The notes under the pieces are model-generated. The model searched no databases. It saw only the letters and a program-made list of their open reading frames with translations, and had not been told where the DNA came from. A DNA stretch of 43,632 nucleotides from Helicobacter valdiviensis (GTDB taxonomy: Bacteria; Campylobacterota; Campylobacteria; Campylobacterales; Helicobacteraceae): positions 1-43,632 of the forward strand of contig NZ_NBIU01000015.1 of NCBI RefSeq assembly GCF_003245365.1. Direction: 5' to 3'. Below are positions 19,016 through 27,238 of the stretch, piece by piece. Within the stretch, counting starts at the first letter, position 1, and each line of letters opens with the position of its first letter. The position numbers and the translations under genes were made by a program.

Positions 19016-19274
19016 TAAGACAAATGCTATAAGTTTATAGAATACAAAAGCCAAATTTCCTAACAAATACAATCTTCCTTGCTATCCCATATTCAAAGAT
19101 GCAAAAATTTCTTCTCTACCATAAAGTTCTCATCAAAGTTTATTAAACCATTATTAAGTAAAATACACAAGCATAGCATTATCCATAAAAACTAAAGCAC
19201 AAATTAAAAATACCTCTAAGATGTAGCTTTTAGACTGCTACACTTGCTTACACATTCATTCATTTACACCCAGT

Positions 19275-19679
19275 GTTTCATTATAAAGCCTTTTAGAACT
19301 AAAAAGCAATCTATTTAAGATTACCACGCAAAGCTTTGCTTTGCTCGTGATGACAGATGGGAATGTTATTGCAAAGAGGCTTTACTAATGAAACAATCCA
19401 TTTTTGCCTTACAAGCTTGTTTCTGCCATTTTAAGTCCTTTTTTATCATTATTTCTGTCATTGCGAGGAGCTTTAGTGATATGAAGCAATCTTTTTACCC
19501 TGTAAGGTTATTTTGTCATTATAAAGCCCTTTAGGGCTGAAGCAATCTTATTTAGATTACCACATAAAGCTTTGCTTTACTCATGATGACAGGTATAGGG
19601 GTATTTATTACAAAAAAGGGTCTTTGCTGATGATGACAGATGGATGTGGCATTGCAAGGAAGCTTTGCTTGTGATGACA
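19275..19679 (+). repeat. Cluster of degenerate dispersed repeats between convergent genes
   Basis: At least five related units lie at 19275-19355, 19365-19404, 19456-19496, 19514-19591 and 19649-19679. The two longest share the order: TCATTATAAAGCC, a short dyad, AGCAATCT-ATTTA-GATTACCACA, AAAGCTTTGCTTT and TGATGACA. Shorter ones begin CATTGC(G/A)AGGA and some end GAAGCAATC. TGTCA and TGACA at opposite ends form terminal inverted repeats. There is no transposase or credible reading frame. The flanking gap at 19016-19274 holds nothing I recognise, and 19680-19761 is plain AT-rich sequence. Similar units occur at 567-698. Confidence 0.7.
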
Positions 19680-19761
19680 ATATGGTAATTCATAAACTAC
19701 CTCATCAATGTTTAACACATTTACTCACAAGTTGCACTCCCTTATATAAAACTATCCTCAA

Positions 19762-21093
19762 TCACTTAAAGATTAAACTAAACATTACAATCAATATTCC
19801 AATAGGAGCAATCACTCTAATTGTCCAATACCACCCTACAAACCAAAAAGATGTCAAATGCCCCTCACACATTGCATAAACTTTCTCTTTAGGCAAAATC
19901 CAACCCATATATATACACATAAACACACCTGCAAGCGGTAACATAAATGTGCTAGTAAGGTAAGCAAACCAACCAAAAAGACTTTTACCAAAAAAGCTAA
20001 GATCTGCACTAAATACATCAAGTCCACTAAATAATACAACCAACCCTAAAAGATACGCAATAGAAATGCCAATAAAATTTGCCTTTTTTCTACTCATATT
20101 ATGGCGTTCAATCAAATAAGAATTAAAAGGCTCAAGCATAGAAACTGCTGAAGTAATCCCAGCAAAAATCAATGCCACAAAGAATAAAAATGCAATAATC
20201 TGTCCTGTTATTCCCATTTTAGCAAAAATCAGTGGCAAAGAGATAAAAACTAATCCCACTTCTTGACTTGGCTCACTTCCATATCCGAAAATAAAAGTAA
20301 AAATCACAAGCCCAGCCACTAGACAAAATAAAAAATTCATCAATGCGACATAAACAGCATATTTTACAAAATTTCCATGCTTTGGTAAAGAATTAGAATA
20401 AGTCAAAATCACACCTACCCCTAAAGAGAGTGCAAAAAATGCTTGCCCTACTGCCTCTGCAATAACTTGCGGGGTTAATTTGCTCGCATCAAAAGCAAAA
20501 AGATAAGTAAAAGACTTCCAAAAAGCATCTTGCATCATTGCATACACTAGCAAACCTATAAAAATAAACAATAAAAGTGGCATTAAAATTAAATTTAACT
20601 TCTCAATCCCTGCTTTTACACCCTTATTTAACACATACGCACACAGTGCAACAATGATAAAATGCCACAAAATTTGCCAAGAAGCTTCTTTGGAGGCAAA
20701 ATTACCCCAAACGCTTTGTGCTTCTTGCAAGGTTGTTGGCATACCAATTATACTTAAAAGCAGATAATGCACAAGCCAACCCAAAACCACCGCATAAAAA
20801 GAGAAAATCAAAATTCCTGAAATAAACATAAATCCACCATATTTTAGGAATTTAGCATCTTTAGGTGCTAGAGTTTCAAAAGCACTCACAGCATTTTGTC
20901 CTGTATGCCTACCAAAAAGCATTTCTGCAATAAATACACTCACGCCAAAAAGCACAAAAGCGACAATAAAAACAAGCACAAAAGCAGCTCCTCCATATTG
21001 TCCTACCAAATAAGGAAATTTCCAAATTCCACCAAGCCCTATTGCACTTCCAGCAGTAGCTAAGACAAATCCAACATTTGAAAATCTTTTCAT
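19762..21093 (-). CDS. Sodium-dependent NSS/SNF-family transporter
   Basis: A 443-residue neurotransmitter:sodium symporter homologue with 11-12 membrane spans. TM1 carries the sodium/substrate signature 'AGSAIGLGGIWKFPYLVGQYGGAAFV'; TM3 follows as 'YGGFMFISGILIFSFYAVVLGWLVHYLL', and 'GQAFFALSLGVGVILTYSNSL' is the unwound TM6 region. Bacterial members (LeuT, TnaT, MhsT) import amino acids with sodium. The exact substrate cannot be read from the sequence. The ATG follows TAGGAGAG closely. It starts 14 bp after the stop of the double-Cache gene, so the two should be co-transcribed. H. pylori has two such genes together (HP0497/HP0498); only one is present here. Confidence 0.9.
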   Translation of the reverse strand: MKRFSNVGFVLATAGSAIGLGGIWKFPYLVGQYGGAAFVLVFIVAFVLFGVSVFIAEMLFGRHTGQNAVSAFETLAPKDAKFLKYGGFMFISGILIFSFYAVVLGWLVHYLLLSIIGMPTTLQEAQSVWGNFASKEASWQILWHFIIVALCAYVLNKGVKAGIEKLNLILMPLLLFIFIGLLVYAMMQDAFWKSFTYLFAFDASKLTPQVIAEAVGQAFFALSLGVGVILTYSNSLPKHGNFVKYAVYVALMNFLFCLVAGLVIFTFIFGYGSEPSQEVGLVFISLPLIFAKMGITGQIIAFLFFVALIFAGITSAVSMLEPFNSYLIERHNMSRKKANFIGISIAYLLGLVVLFSGLDVFSADLSFFGKSLFGWFAYLTSTFMLPLAGVFMCIYMGWILPKEKVYAMCEGHLTSFWFVGWYWTIRVIAPIGILIVMFSLIFK

Positions 21094-21107
21094 ATCTCTC
21101 CTAAAAA

Positions 21108-23066
21108 TTAAAATTCTTGTTTTTCATCTTTAATGGCAACAAAAACCACATTATAAATAGGTGTTCTAAAAATATCTTGCATCTTAAAATCTTCACTATC
21201 ACTTACCACCATTTGTGCGCTTACTAAATAATAGCGTTCATTAATCTTAAGAATTTGCTTTTTATCTTTTAGTGTGGTTAAATCCAGCTCTAAAAGATCG
21301 TATTTTTCAAAAGAAAAATCCTCTTTTGTAGTTGCATAAAGATTTCTATTTGCGTCAAATAAAACACTAAAAATTTCACTATCTCCTGAAAGAATGGAAG
21401 ATTCTTTTGAGAGAGTTTTATGGAGAATATTTGTAAATATATCTCCTTCTAAAACAAATGCAAGTCCTCCAACAATGCGATTAGAATTTACAATAGGCGT
21501 ATAAAATATAAATGTTTTTTTACCATTATAAAAAGGACTTTTTTCATAATTAGATACAAAAAGGTTATTTTTATAGATTACACTTTGAGATACCCTATCA
21601 TAAATAGCTACTTTTTCACCATTAATAGCATGTATATCACTTCCATTAGCAACAATTACTCCATTTGCATCATATGCTAAAATATTATGATAAATACTGC
21701 TTTCTTGTTTAACTCTTTTAATACAAGTTAAAACACGGCTATCTTCTTTAATACATTCTTCTGTGAAATTTTTAAAAGCATCATTTTGTCTAATCCATTG
21801 CACATCACCATAAACCATCAAAAATAAATCAAAAACACTATAGGCAGAATATTTAGAATAATAGCCCACAACATTAAAAAGTGCTTCATAAATCCCTTTT
21901 TGCAACTCTTCGGTAGATTGCACACAAAGTGTATTCATCTCTTCACTTAAAATTCTAATATTATTCAAAATAGGATTAAGCGCGTAAGAATGGCTTTTTG
22001 AAGCGATAATCTCACCATTAATCACAACATCACCTAAATCTTCATTAATATTTTCCGCCTCTGTAATCACACTATCTAAATCCTCAGTAATTAATAGAGA
22101 ATCTTCTAAAAATTTCTTTTCAATTTTAAATTCTTGTCCTCTTTTTTGATCAAATGCAACTAGTAAAGGCACTACACGATAGATTTTCCATCCCTCCATA
22201 ATGCCCTTTACATTTTCAAAACTTCTAGAAGCATTCAAATAAAGCCTTTTATGACTTTCAACAAAACTATATTCTTTATGATGGTTTAAAGCTAAATTAC
22301 TCCCAAAAGGAAAATCTCTAGCATTGCTAGAATAAATAATTTGATTTTTTTGATTAGTTAAAATAAGTTCTGCTTGTGAAATTCTATAAGGATATCTCTT
22401 AAGAGAATCCATAAAAATTTTTTCCAAATCCACAATAAAAATAAGCAAAGTAAAGGAATTTTCTTCTAGCTTAATAGGTGCTACAAAGTAAAATGCTTCT
22501 TCATCACTATTACCATAAAAATCAATTCTCCCAAAGCAATCTTTAATCTTTTGGTTATAACCTACAATTTCAATATTTTTAGTATTCTTTGCTTCAAACT
22601 TAGTAGAAAAACCAATATTTCCATGCACATCATAAAGCAAAACATCTTTATAAGAATTACGATTTTCTAAGAATGTATTAAGATATTTTTTTAGCTCTTC
22701 ATATTCTTTATTTTGGCAACTTTTTAAAATATATCTACTTGCCCCAAACATTGTAACTTCTTCTGTGCATTTTTTAATTCTACTTTTTATTTGCTCTAAA
22801 ATTACACAAACTGAAGTATAAGCCTCTTCATATTTATTTAAAAAACTTTGCTCCATAATTGTATCAATAAGTTTTTCTTGCAGATTTTCAAACTTCTCTT
22901 GTGTTTGTTCCATATATTCAAAAAGATTTTCTGCAATATCTAAAGAACTTATCTTCCCTGTAAGAGTAGTCTTTCCAAGCAATGCGTTTAAAGAAGTGAA
23001 TTGAGAACGGTAGCTTTTTATAAGCGGCATATAATTATTTAAAAGATTAATCATTGAAGATTCCAT
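21108..23066 (-). CDS. Cytosolic protein with two Cache/PDC-type sensor domains
   Basis: A 652-residue protein with no signal peptide and no convincing membrane span. After a helical N-terminus with coiled-coil character (about 20-120), a first Cache-like domain covers about 115-260 ('DVLLYDVHGNIGFST', then 'EEAFYFVAPIKLEENSFTLLIFIVDLEKIF'), followed by a strand/helix region and a second Cache-like domain at about 430-600 ('NILAYDANGVIVANGS', 'SPFYNGKKTFIFYTPIVNSNRIVGGLAFVLE'). No methyl-accepting, kinase, GGDEF or other output domain follows. The ATG at 23066 has a perfect AAGGAGG six bases upstream; the longer TTG start at 23090 would lie upstream of the predicted RNA start. It is followed after 14 bp by the NSS transporter gene. 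Domain calls are by pattern; the ligand is unknown. Confidence 0.65.
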   Translation of the reverse strand: MESSMINLLNNYMPLIKSYRSQFTSLNALLGKTTLTGKISSLDIAENLFEYMEQTQEKFENLQEKLIDTIMEQSFLNKYEEAYTSVCVILEQIKSRIKKCTEEVTMFGASRYILKSCQNKEYEELKKYLNTFLENRNSYKDVLLYDVHGNIGFSTKFEAKNTKNIEIVGYNQKIKDCFGRIDFYGNSDEEAFYFVAPIKLEENSFTLLIFIVDLEKIFMDSLKRYPYRISQAELILTNQKNQIIYSSNARDFPFGSNLALNHHKEYSFVESHKRLYLNASRSFENVKGIMEGWKIYRVVPLLVAFDQKRGQEFKIEKKFLEDSLLITEDLDSVITEAENINEDLGDVVINGEIIASKSHSYALNPILNNIRILSEEMNTLCVQSTEELQKGIYEALFNVVGYYSKYSAYSVFDLFLMVYGDVQWIRQNDAFKNFTEECIKEDSRVLTCIKRVKQESSIYHNILAYDANGVIVANGSDIHAINGEKVAIYDRVSQSVIYKNNLFVSNYEKSPFYNGKKTFIFYTPIVNSNRIVGGLAFVLEGDIFTNILHKTLSKESSILSGDSEIFSVLFDANRNLYATTKEDFSFEKYDLLELDLTTLKDKKQILKINERYYLVSAQMVVSDSEDFKMQDIFRTPIYNVVFVAIKDEKQEF

Positions 23067-23090
23067 AGTTTGCCTCCTTGTATTTTGCAA

Positions 23091-23096
23091 ATTATA
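23091..23096 (-). promoter_or_regulatory. Sigma-70 -10 box for the double-Cache/NSS operon
   Basis: A perfect TATAAT (minus strand) preceded by TTGT lies 24 nt upstream of the AUG at 23066. The implied RNA start near 23084 gives a leader of about 18 nt that carries the AAGGAGG site and excludes the upstream TTG as start codon. Confidence 0.7.
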
Positions 23097-23125
23097 ACAA
23101 AAAATTTTAATCTATTTTTCAAAAA

Positions 23126-23674
23126 TTAAGAACACCATTGAAGAATATTTTCTTTTTGCATCTCAAAATTATCAAATCTATGAGAACCTCCCTCATAAAT
23201 TAAAAGTTTGGAATCTTTAAATTTCAATGCAGCTTCTCTATAATCTAGCACCTCATCGCCTTTTTGTAAAAGCACCATAAATAATTTATAGTCAATATTT
23301 TTAACTTCCAATTCTTTTAAATCTTCTACTAAATCTTGTGTCCATAAAAAAGTTTCTCCACTATAAGGAACATTTACTTTCCCAATAGCCAACGAAAGAT
23401 TTCTATAAGCATAAACTGCAGGATTTACAAGCACTGCTTTTAAATTAAATTTATGTGCTAGATAAATTGCATAATACCCACCAAGAGAACTACCAATAAG
23501 AGAGATTTTGCAAGATTGCTCTAAATTTTTTAGGATGATTTCTTCTAAAAGCTTAATAGCAAGCTTGGGAGCATAAGGGAGATTAGGAGTTAGAGAATCC
23601 TCGCTAAATTCTTTAATTAAACTTCCCTTATAGCATAGCCCAACACTGCGAAAACCATGTATATATAATAACAA
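23126..23674 (-). CDS. YqiA/YcfP-family alpha/beta-hydrolase (esterase)
   Basis: A 182-residue small hydrolase beginning 'LLYIHGFRS' (oxyanion region). The nucleophile elbow is GSSLGG with S63; D140 ('LLQKGDEVLDY') and H165 ('EGGSHRFDNF') complete the triad. E. coli YqiA is an esterase on acyl-CoA-like and p-nitrophenyl substrates; the natural substrate is unknown. The only usable start is TTG at 23674, which gives the normal N-terminus. It lies 15 bp after tpx, so it is probably expressed with it. Confidence 0.87.
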   Translation of the reverse strand: MLLYIHGFRSVGLCYKGSLIKEFSEDSLTPNLPYAPKLAIKLLEEIILKNLEQSCKISLIGSSLGGYYAIYLAHKFNLKAVLVNPAVYAYRNLSLAIGKVNVPYSGETFLWTQDLVEDLKELEVKNIDYKLFMVLLQKGDEVLDYREAALKFKDSKLLIYEGGSHRFDNFEMQKENILQWCS

Positions 23675-23689
23675 TCGCTTAACCTAAAA

Positions 23690-24184
23690 CTATTTTAAGC
23701 TTGCCAATGCCGCTTCATAATTTGGCTCTGTTGTAATTTCTGCAACAAGCTCTTTATACACAACTTTACCTTCAGGATTTACTACAAATACGGCTCTACT
23801 AAGCAATCCTGCAAGAGGAGAGGAACCTAACAATACACCATAAGCCTCACCAAATGCTTTTTCTTTAAAATCACTAAGTGCTACCACATTTTTAATTCCC
23901 TCTGTTGTACAAAATCTTCCTTGGGCAAAAGGTAAATCCAAAGACACTACAAAAACTTCTGTATTGGGTAAAGTTGCTGCCTTTTCATTGAATTTTCTTG
24001 TTTGCATAGCACAAACACCTGTATCTAGCGAAGGAACTACATTGATTACTTGAAATTTACCACTCGCTCCACCTACACTTTTTACGCTCAAATCACCTGC
24101 AACCAAATCTACTTCAGGAGCATTATCCCCTACATTAATTTCTTTTCCTTTAAGTGTTACTTCACTACCTTTAAAAGTTACCAT
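23690..24184 (-). CDS. tpx: Thiol peroxidase Tpx
   Basis: A 164-residue atypical 2-Cys peroxiredoxin reducing hydrogen peroxide and organic peroxides, recycled by thioredoxin. The peroxidatic cysteine is C58 in 'PSLDTGVCAMQTRKFN' and the resolving cysteine C92 in 'GRFCTTEG'. Length is normal for Tpx. The ATG follows AAAAAAGGAATAA. It sits 36 bp downstream of tsaD on the same strand. In microaerophilic Helicobacter and Campylobacter Tpx contributes to oxidative-stress defence. Confidence 0.96.
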   Translation of the reverse strand: MVTFKGSEVTLKGKEINVGDNAPEVDLVAGDLSVKSVGGASGKFQVINVVPSLDTGVCAMQTRKFNEKAATLPNTEVFVVSLDLPFAQGRFCTTEGIKNVVALSDFKEKAFGEAYGVLLGSSPLAGLLSRAVFVVNPEGKVVYKELVAEITTEPNYEAALASLK

Positions 24185-24220
24185 ATTTATTCCTTTTTTA
24201 TTAAATTTAAAACCAAATTT

Positions 24221-25282
24221 TTAAATATCTTCACTAAAATTTGCATTAAAATCATCAACTTTTGGCTTAGTTTTAACGCTAAAGGGCGAGCTAAATTCTT
24301 CCCTTAGATACGATTCTATGCCTACTCTACCTATCATTGCAGCATTATCAGAGCAAAATTCTAAAGGTGCTAAAAGTAAATTTTTTGTATAACTTTCACA
24401 CATTTTTTGCAATTCTTCGCGTAAAAACAAATTTGCACTTGCTCCACCAACTATAGCAAAATGCTCCCAAGAATCCCTCTGGCTTTTATTTTCTTCAAAA
24501 AAAATCTTGCATTTTTGTAAAAGATGTGTGCAGGCTACTTTTTGAAAACTTGCACATAAATTTGCTCTAAAAATTTCTAATTTTTCCCTATCTTCAAAAC
24601 CTCCTTTTGCTTTAAACTTCTCAATTTCAAGCCTTACTGCATTTTTAAGTCCTGAAAAAGAAAAGGCAAATTTTGCCCTGCTATTTAAAGGCAAAGGAAG
24701 TTTAAAAAAGTCTGCATTTCCATTTTTAGCATATTTTTCTACCACTGGACCACCTGGATAACCTAAATCCAACATTTTTGCTACTTTATCAAAACTTTCT
24801 CCAAAGCTATCATCTATGCTTCTTGCTACAATTTTAATTTCATGAAAGCTTTTTGCTTCTATCAACATTGTATGTCCGCCTGAAACCAACAAAACTCCAA
24901 GAGGAAAAATTGCTTCTTTTTCCAAAAATAAAGAATACAAATGTCCTTTTAAATGATTAACAGCAATTAAAGGCACATTAAGGCAAAATGCAAGAGTTTT
25001 TGCCATCATAAGTCCTTCTAATAGAGTGATGTTTAAACCAGGCTCTGTAGTAATAGCAACTGCTTGAACTCTCTCTAAAAAAGGTTTGGTTTTTTCTAAA
25101 ATTAAAGGTAAAGCTTCTGCATGTAACCTGCTTGCAAGCTCAGGAACAACACCACCATAGTTAGAATGCTCTTTTTCTTGCGAAATTTTTTGATGAAAAA
25201 TTAACTTTTTATCTATAATTTGCGTGAGTGCGATGGAGCTATCATCGCAACTACTTTCTATGCTTAAAATTAAACCCTGCAA
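24221..25282 (-). CDS. tsaD: tRNA threonylcarbamoyladenosine transferase TsaD
   Basis: A 353-residue ASKHA-fold protein that transfers the threonylcarbamoyl group to A37 of ANN-decoding tRNAs, working with TsaB and TsaE. The metal histidines H110 and H114 are in 'VNHLKGHLYSLF'; phosphate-loop segments 'SIESSCDDSSIAL', 'VSGGHTMLIEA' and 'DDSFGESFDKVAKMLDLGYPGGP' are all present, and 'FCSDNAAMIGRVG' ends the core. The start is TTG (25282) preceded by AAAGGGTAATT; no ATG gives the correct N-terminus. It lies 9 bp after the upstream hypothetical gene. Confidence 0.95.
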   Translation of the reverse strand: MQGLILSIESSCDDSSIALTQIIDKKLIFHQKISQEKEHSNYGGVVPELASRLHAEALPLILEKTKPFLERVQAVAITTEPGLNITLLEGLMMAKTLAFCLNVPLIAVNHLKGHLYSLFLEKEAIFPLGVLLVSGGHTMLIEAKSFHEIKIVARSIDDSFGESFDKVAKMLDLGYPGGPVVEKYAKNGNADFFKLPLPLNSRAKFAFSFSGLKNAVRLEIEKFKAKGGFEDREKLEIFRANLCASFQKVACTHLLQKCKIFFEENKSQRDSWEHFAIVGGASANLFLREELQKMCESYTKNLLLAPLEFCSDNAAMIGRVGIESYLREEFSSPFSVKTKPKVDDFNANFSEDI

Positions 25283-25291
25283 AATTACCCT

Positions 25292-25894
25292 TTATGCGTC
25301 TTGCTCTAACACATTTACTCCAAGATCGGCTAGAGTTTTATCAATCTTCTCTAATGCTCTATCTAGAGTTTTTTTGCTAATTTCTGGCAATTCCTCTCCC
25401 CAAGCTTTTTGTGCTTGTTCATAGCCTCTAATAATTCCTTCTCTACCTGCTTTTAGTTTCTCTATATCATTTCCTGCACCCGCAATCACAAAATCAGCAA
25501 TCCTGTCTGAAGTCTGCGTAATTCCAAAAAATCCATTCTCACCTACTAGCTCTTGTGCTTCTTTTTGACTTAGCTCGCCAAGAGGCTTGCCCTCATACCC
25601 AATAGCTGACAAATCAAGACTAGAAAAAAGATCTTGAAGATTTTTAGAATAATTTTCCCCTCCATTAAAATTCCCAAAACTTTGATTTACTCCACTTTGT
25701 GCTAAAAAATTTCCACTCACACTCATTTGAAACTGCACTGTATATTGCATCATAAGTTCTTTTGCATCCACTTTAGAGGCACTCTCTTTAATACTCTCCT
25801 CTTTTTGTGTTAAACCTTTCTCATTTTGAGTTGGCAGATTAAAATTGCTTTGCAAATTACTTGCATATTCGCTTGTGCTTTTTTTTACTTCCAT
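25292..25894 (-). CDS. Conserved hypothetical protein, DUF5610-like C-terminal domain
   Basis: A 200-residue soluble protein. The first 55 residues are polar and probably disordered. Residues about 125-195 form a helical domain with the pattern 'RIADFVIAGAGNDIEKLKAGREGIIRGYEQAQKAWGEELPEISKKTLDRALEKID', which I recall from DUF5610-type proteins and from Campylobacter/Helicobacter entries oddly annotated 'hydrogenase-4 component G'. No signal peptide, membrane span or catalytic motif is seen; nothing links it to hydrogenase. The ATG follows AAGGAG by 6-7 nt. It is divergent from the agmatine deiminase gene over 63 bp and precedes tsaD by 9 bp. Function unknown. Confidence 0.7.
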   Translation of the reverse strand: MEVKKSTSEYASNLQSNFNLPTQNEKGLTQKEESIKESASKVDAKELMMQYTVQFQMSVSGNFLAQSGVNQSFGNFNGGENYSKNLQDLFSSLDLSAIGYEGKPLGELSQKEAQELVGENGFFGITQTSDRIADFVIAGAGNDIEKLKAGREGIIRGYEQAQKAWGEELPEISKKTLDRALEKIDKTLADLGVNVLEQDA

Positions 25895-25957
25895 TTTAAA
25901 CTCCTTAAAGTTAAATATGTAATAATATCGTCATTTTTTTAAAAAGAGTGAGTCCTT

Positions 25958-26998
25958 ATGAAAAAATTTTATGCAGAATGGGAAAACCAAGATGGAATTT
26001 TACTAACTTTTCCCCACAAAGATTCTGATTGGTGCGAATATCTTAGCGAAGTTAGAGATGTATATTGTGAAATTATTTCTAAAATCACTAAAGTGCAATC
26101 TTGCATTTTGGTAGTGCAAGACAAAAAAGAGACACAAAACTACATTAAAAACTATGCAAAAAGCCATAATTTAGACTTAAATTTTACTAATTTACATTTA
26201 ATGCAAATACCTAGCAATGATACCTGGGCTAGGGATTTTGGTGGAATTACAATTTGTAAAAATGGCAAAAATATTGTTCTTGATTTTGGGTTTAATGGAT
26301 GGGGTTTGAAATTTCCTTCTAATTTTGACAACCAAATCACTTCCAAAATGCAAGAAAAAGGAATTTTTAAAAAAGTCAAAACACAAAAAATTATTTTAGA
26401 AGGTGGAAGCATTGAAAGTAATGGGGAGGGAATTTTGCTTACTAACACACAATGCTTACTAGAAAAGAATAGAAACCCCTCCTATTCCAAAGAAAAAATA
26501 GAAAAGATTTTAAAAAAGACTTTAGGGATTAAAAAAGTTTTATGGCTCAATTCTGGCTTTTTAGAAGGAGACGATACAGACAGCCATATTGATACTTTAG
26601 CGCGTTTTATTACACCCAACACAATAGCCTATTTAAAATGCGATGACAAAAATGATATTCACTATGAAGCCTTAAAAAAGATGGAAGAGGAGCTAAGAGA
26701 ACTAAGGGATCTTGAGGATAAGCCCTTTAATTTAGTTGCCCTACCTTTTTGTGAGCCAAAATATTATGACAATGAAAGATTGCCTGCAACTTATGCAAAC
26801 TTTCTTTTTATCAATGGTGCAGTTTTGCTTCCTACCTATAACGACAAAAACGATGCTCTAGCTATAGAGATTTTATCCAAAGCACTGCCAAATCATAAAA
26901 TTATCCCTATTGATTGCAGTGTGCTAATAAGACAACATGGCAGTTTACATTGCATCAGTATGCAGTTTCCAAAAAACACTCTTTTAAATCTCTCCTAA
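25958..26998 (+). CDS. Agmatine deiminase family protein
   Basis: A 346-residue guanidine-group-modifying enzyme (porphyromonas-type peptidylarginine deiminase fold) expected to hydrolyse agmatine to N-carbamoylputrescine and ammonia. Catalytic features are intact: 'NDTWARDFGG' (substrate aspartate), 'EGGSIESNGEG', 'GDDTDSHIDTLARF' (histidine/aspartate), and the nucleophile C332 in 'HGSLHCISMQ'. H. pylori HP0049 is a characterised homologue. The gene stands alone on the plus strand; its ribosome-binding site (GAGTGAG) is weak. Other family members act on free or peptide arginine, so substrate is inferred from family only. Confidence 0.9.
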   Translation: MKKFYAEWENQDGILLTFPHKDSDWCEYLSEVRDVYCEIISKITKVQSCILVVQDKKETQNYIKNYAKSHNLDLNFTNLHLMQIPSNDTWARDFGGITICKNGKNIVLDFGFNGWGLKFPSNFDNQITSKMQEKGIFKKVKTQKIILEGGSIESNGEGILLTNTQCLLEKNRNPSYSKEKIEKILKKTLGIKKVLWLNSGFLEGDDTDSHIDTLARFITPNTIAYLKCDDKNDIHYEALKKMEEELRELRDLEDKPFNLVALPFCEPKYYDNERLPATYANFLFINGAVLLPTYNDKNDALAIEILSKALPNHKIIPIDCSVLIRQHGSLHCISMQFPKNTLLNLS

Positions 26999-27210
26999 CC
27001 TCCTCTTCTCCCTTACTTTTATCATTTTTAGCACTCAAAAATTACAAGATAAGCAAAAAATACAAATAATCTAAAAAAATTGTTTTATTATTAAAGCAAA
27101 ACATAACACTTATAGCTTAATAAATATACTTTGTAACAATCAAACCTACTTAGAAAATATTGTTAAGATTTTTACATAGTAAGATAAAATTATCATTTTA
27201 TATTTATCAT

Positions 27211-27238
27211 AAAAAAACCAGCCTAAATAACTTAAGCT
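27211..27238 (-). terminator. Intrinsic terminator of the sigma-28-driven gene
   Basis: On the minus strand AGCTTAA (overlapping the TAA stop), loop GTTAT, TTAGGCT forms a 7-bp stem with one G-T pair, immediately followed by GGTTTTTTT. It is the clearest terminator in the window and shields the convergent agmatine deiminase gene. The remaining gap 26999-27210 has no other recognisable feature. Confidence 0.75.

Noticed and set aside
19275-19679. CRISPR array
   Set aside because: Units are unequal in length, degenerate and lack uniform spacers; no cas gene is present.
19640-19879. Plus-strand open frame of 79 codons
   Set aside because: It begins inside the repeat cluster and ends antisense to the NSS transporter; composition is not protein-like and no ribosome-binding site is present.
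25292-25894. Hydrogenase component, as similar proteins are sometimes labelled
   Set aside because: No metal-binding motif, no membrane span and no hydrogenase genes nearby; the label looks like annotation transfer.
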